Below, piece by piece: positions 11,901-11,943 of a stretch of 11,943 nt of DNA. Each line of letters begins with the position of its first letter. The first letter of the stretch is position 1. The DNA comes from Desulfobacteraceae bacterium. GTDB taxonomy: Bacteria; Desulfobacterota; Desulfobacteria; Desulfobacterales; Desulfosalsimonadaceae. A program made the position numbers and the translations under genes. The notes beneath the pieces are model-generated. The model worked only from the letters and a program-made list of their open reading frames with translations, did not search any database and was not told the origin of the DNA. The stretch spans positions 1-11,943 of the forward strand of contig JAABTZ010000040.1 of NCBI GenBank assembly GCA_011389605.1. The letters run 5' to 3'.

Positions 11901-11943
11901 TCCAGAATAATCAGACCGGTCGTTTGAACCGTTTTCTTTCATA
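11897..11943 (+). CDS. Possible start of cbiQ, cut by window edge
   Basis: A TTG codon overlaps the cbiM stop (TTGA) and opens a frame of 15 codons to the edge (IQNNQTGRLNRFLS after the start). CbiM is normally followed by the CbiQ transmembrane component, and this overlap fits translational coupling. There is no strong ribosome site and too little sequence to confirm it. Confidence 0.3.
   Translation, partial: MIQNNQTGRLNRFLS

Overview
The window looks like part of a sulfate-reducer-type anaerobe, probably a deltaproteobacterium of the Desulfobacterales. The reasons are an MtrH-like/corrinoid/UroD-type methyltransferase set with a RACo-type activator, DUF2284 and redox accessory proteins, a likely UGA-encoded selenocysteine, and a dispersed-repeat-like palindrome of a kind I associate with that group. 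The lineage call is inference. No rRNA or tRNA gene is visible.

Positions 1-10106 hold a long run of minus-strand genes, read right to left. First comes a three-component methyltransferase module: an MtrH-like pterin methyltransferase (10106-9153), a UroD/MtaA-type methyltransferase with a normal HxC...C zinc site (9078-8026) and a cobalamin-binding corrinoid protein (7965-7303). A RACo/DUF4445 corrinoid activator (7185-5092) follows, then a small Cys-rich protein and a DUF2284 Cys-rich protein. After a 152-nt leader with three tandem perfect Shine-Dalgarno sequences comes a second UroD-type methyltransferase (3847-2810). Its frame is interrupted by TGA exactly where the family has its C-terminal zinc-binding cysteine. 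A hairpin fitting the bacterial SECIS consensus lies just downstream, so I read it as a 345-residue selenoprotein with Sec313. Downstream are a thioredoxin-fold CAAC protein, a four-cysteine protein, a small CARC thioredoxin-like protein, a CobW-type GTPase and an atypical thioredoxin reductase cut by the window edge.

Positions 10107-10466 are a divergent intergenic region with a 20-bp tandem repeat, a candidate plus-strand promoter and a nested inverted repeat in the leader of a small unknown gene (10467-10688). A palindromic repeat element (about 10701-10856) separates it from a CbiM-type cobalt transporter with a CbiN-like C-terminus (10884-11900). A possible cbiQ start is cut off at the right edge.

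Working model (inference): an unidentified methylated substrate is demethylated by one or both UroD-type enzymes onto the corrinoid protein. MtrH passes the methyl group to a tetrahydropterin, RACo reactivates oxidised cobalt, and the CbiM system supplies cobalt. The Sec-containing paralogue and its thiol-redox neighbours look like a distinct redox-linked branch. This second half is the most interesting part of the window.
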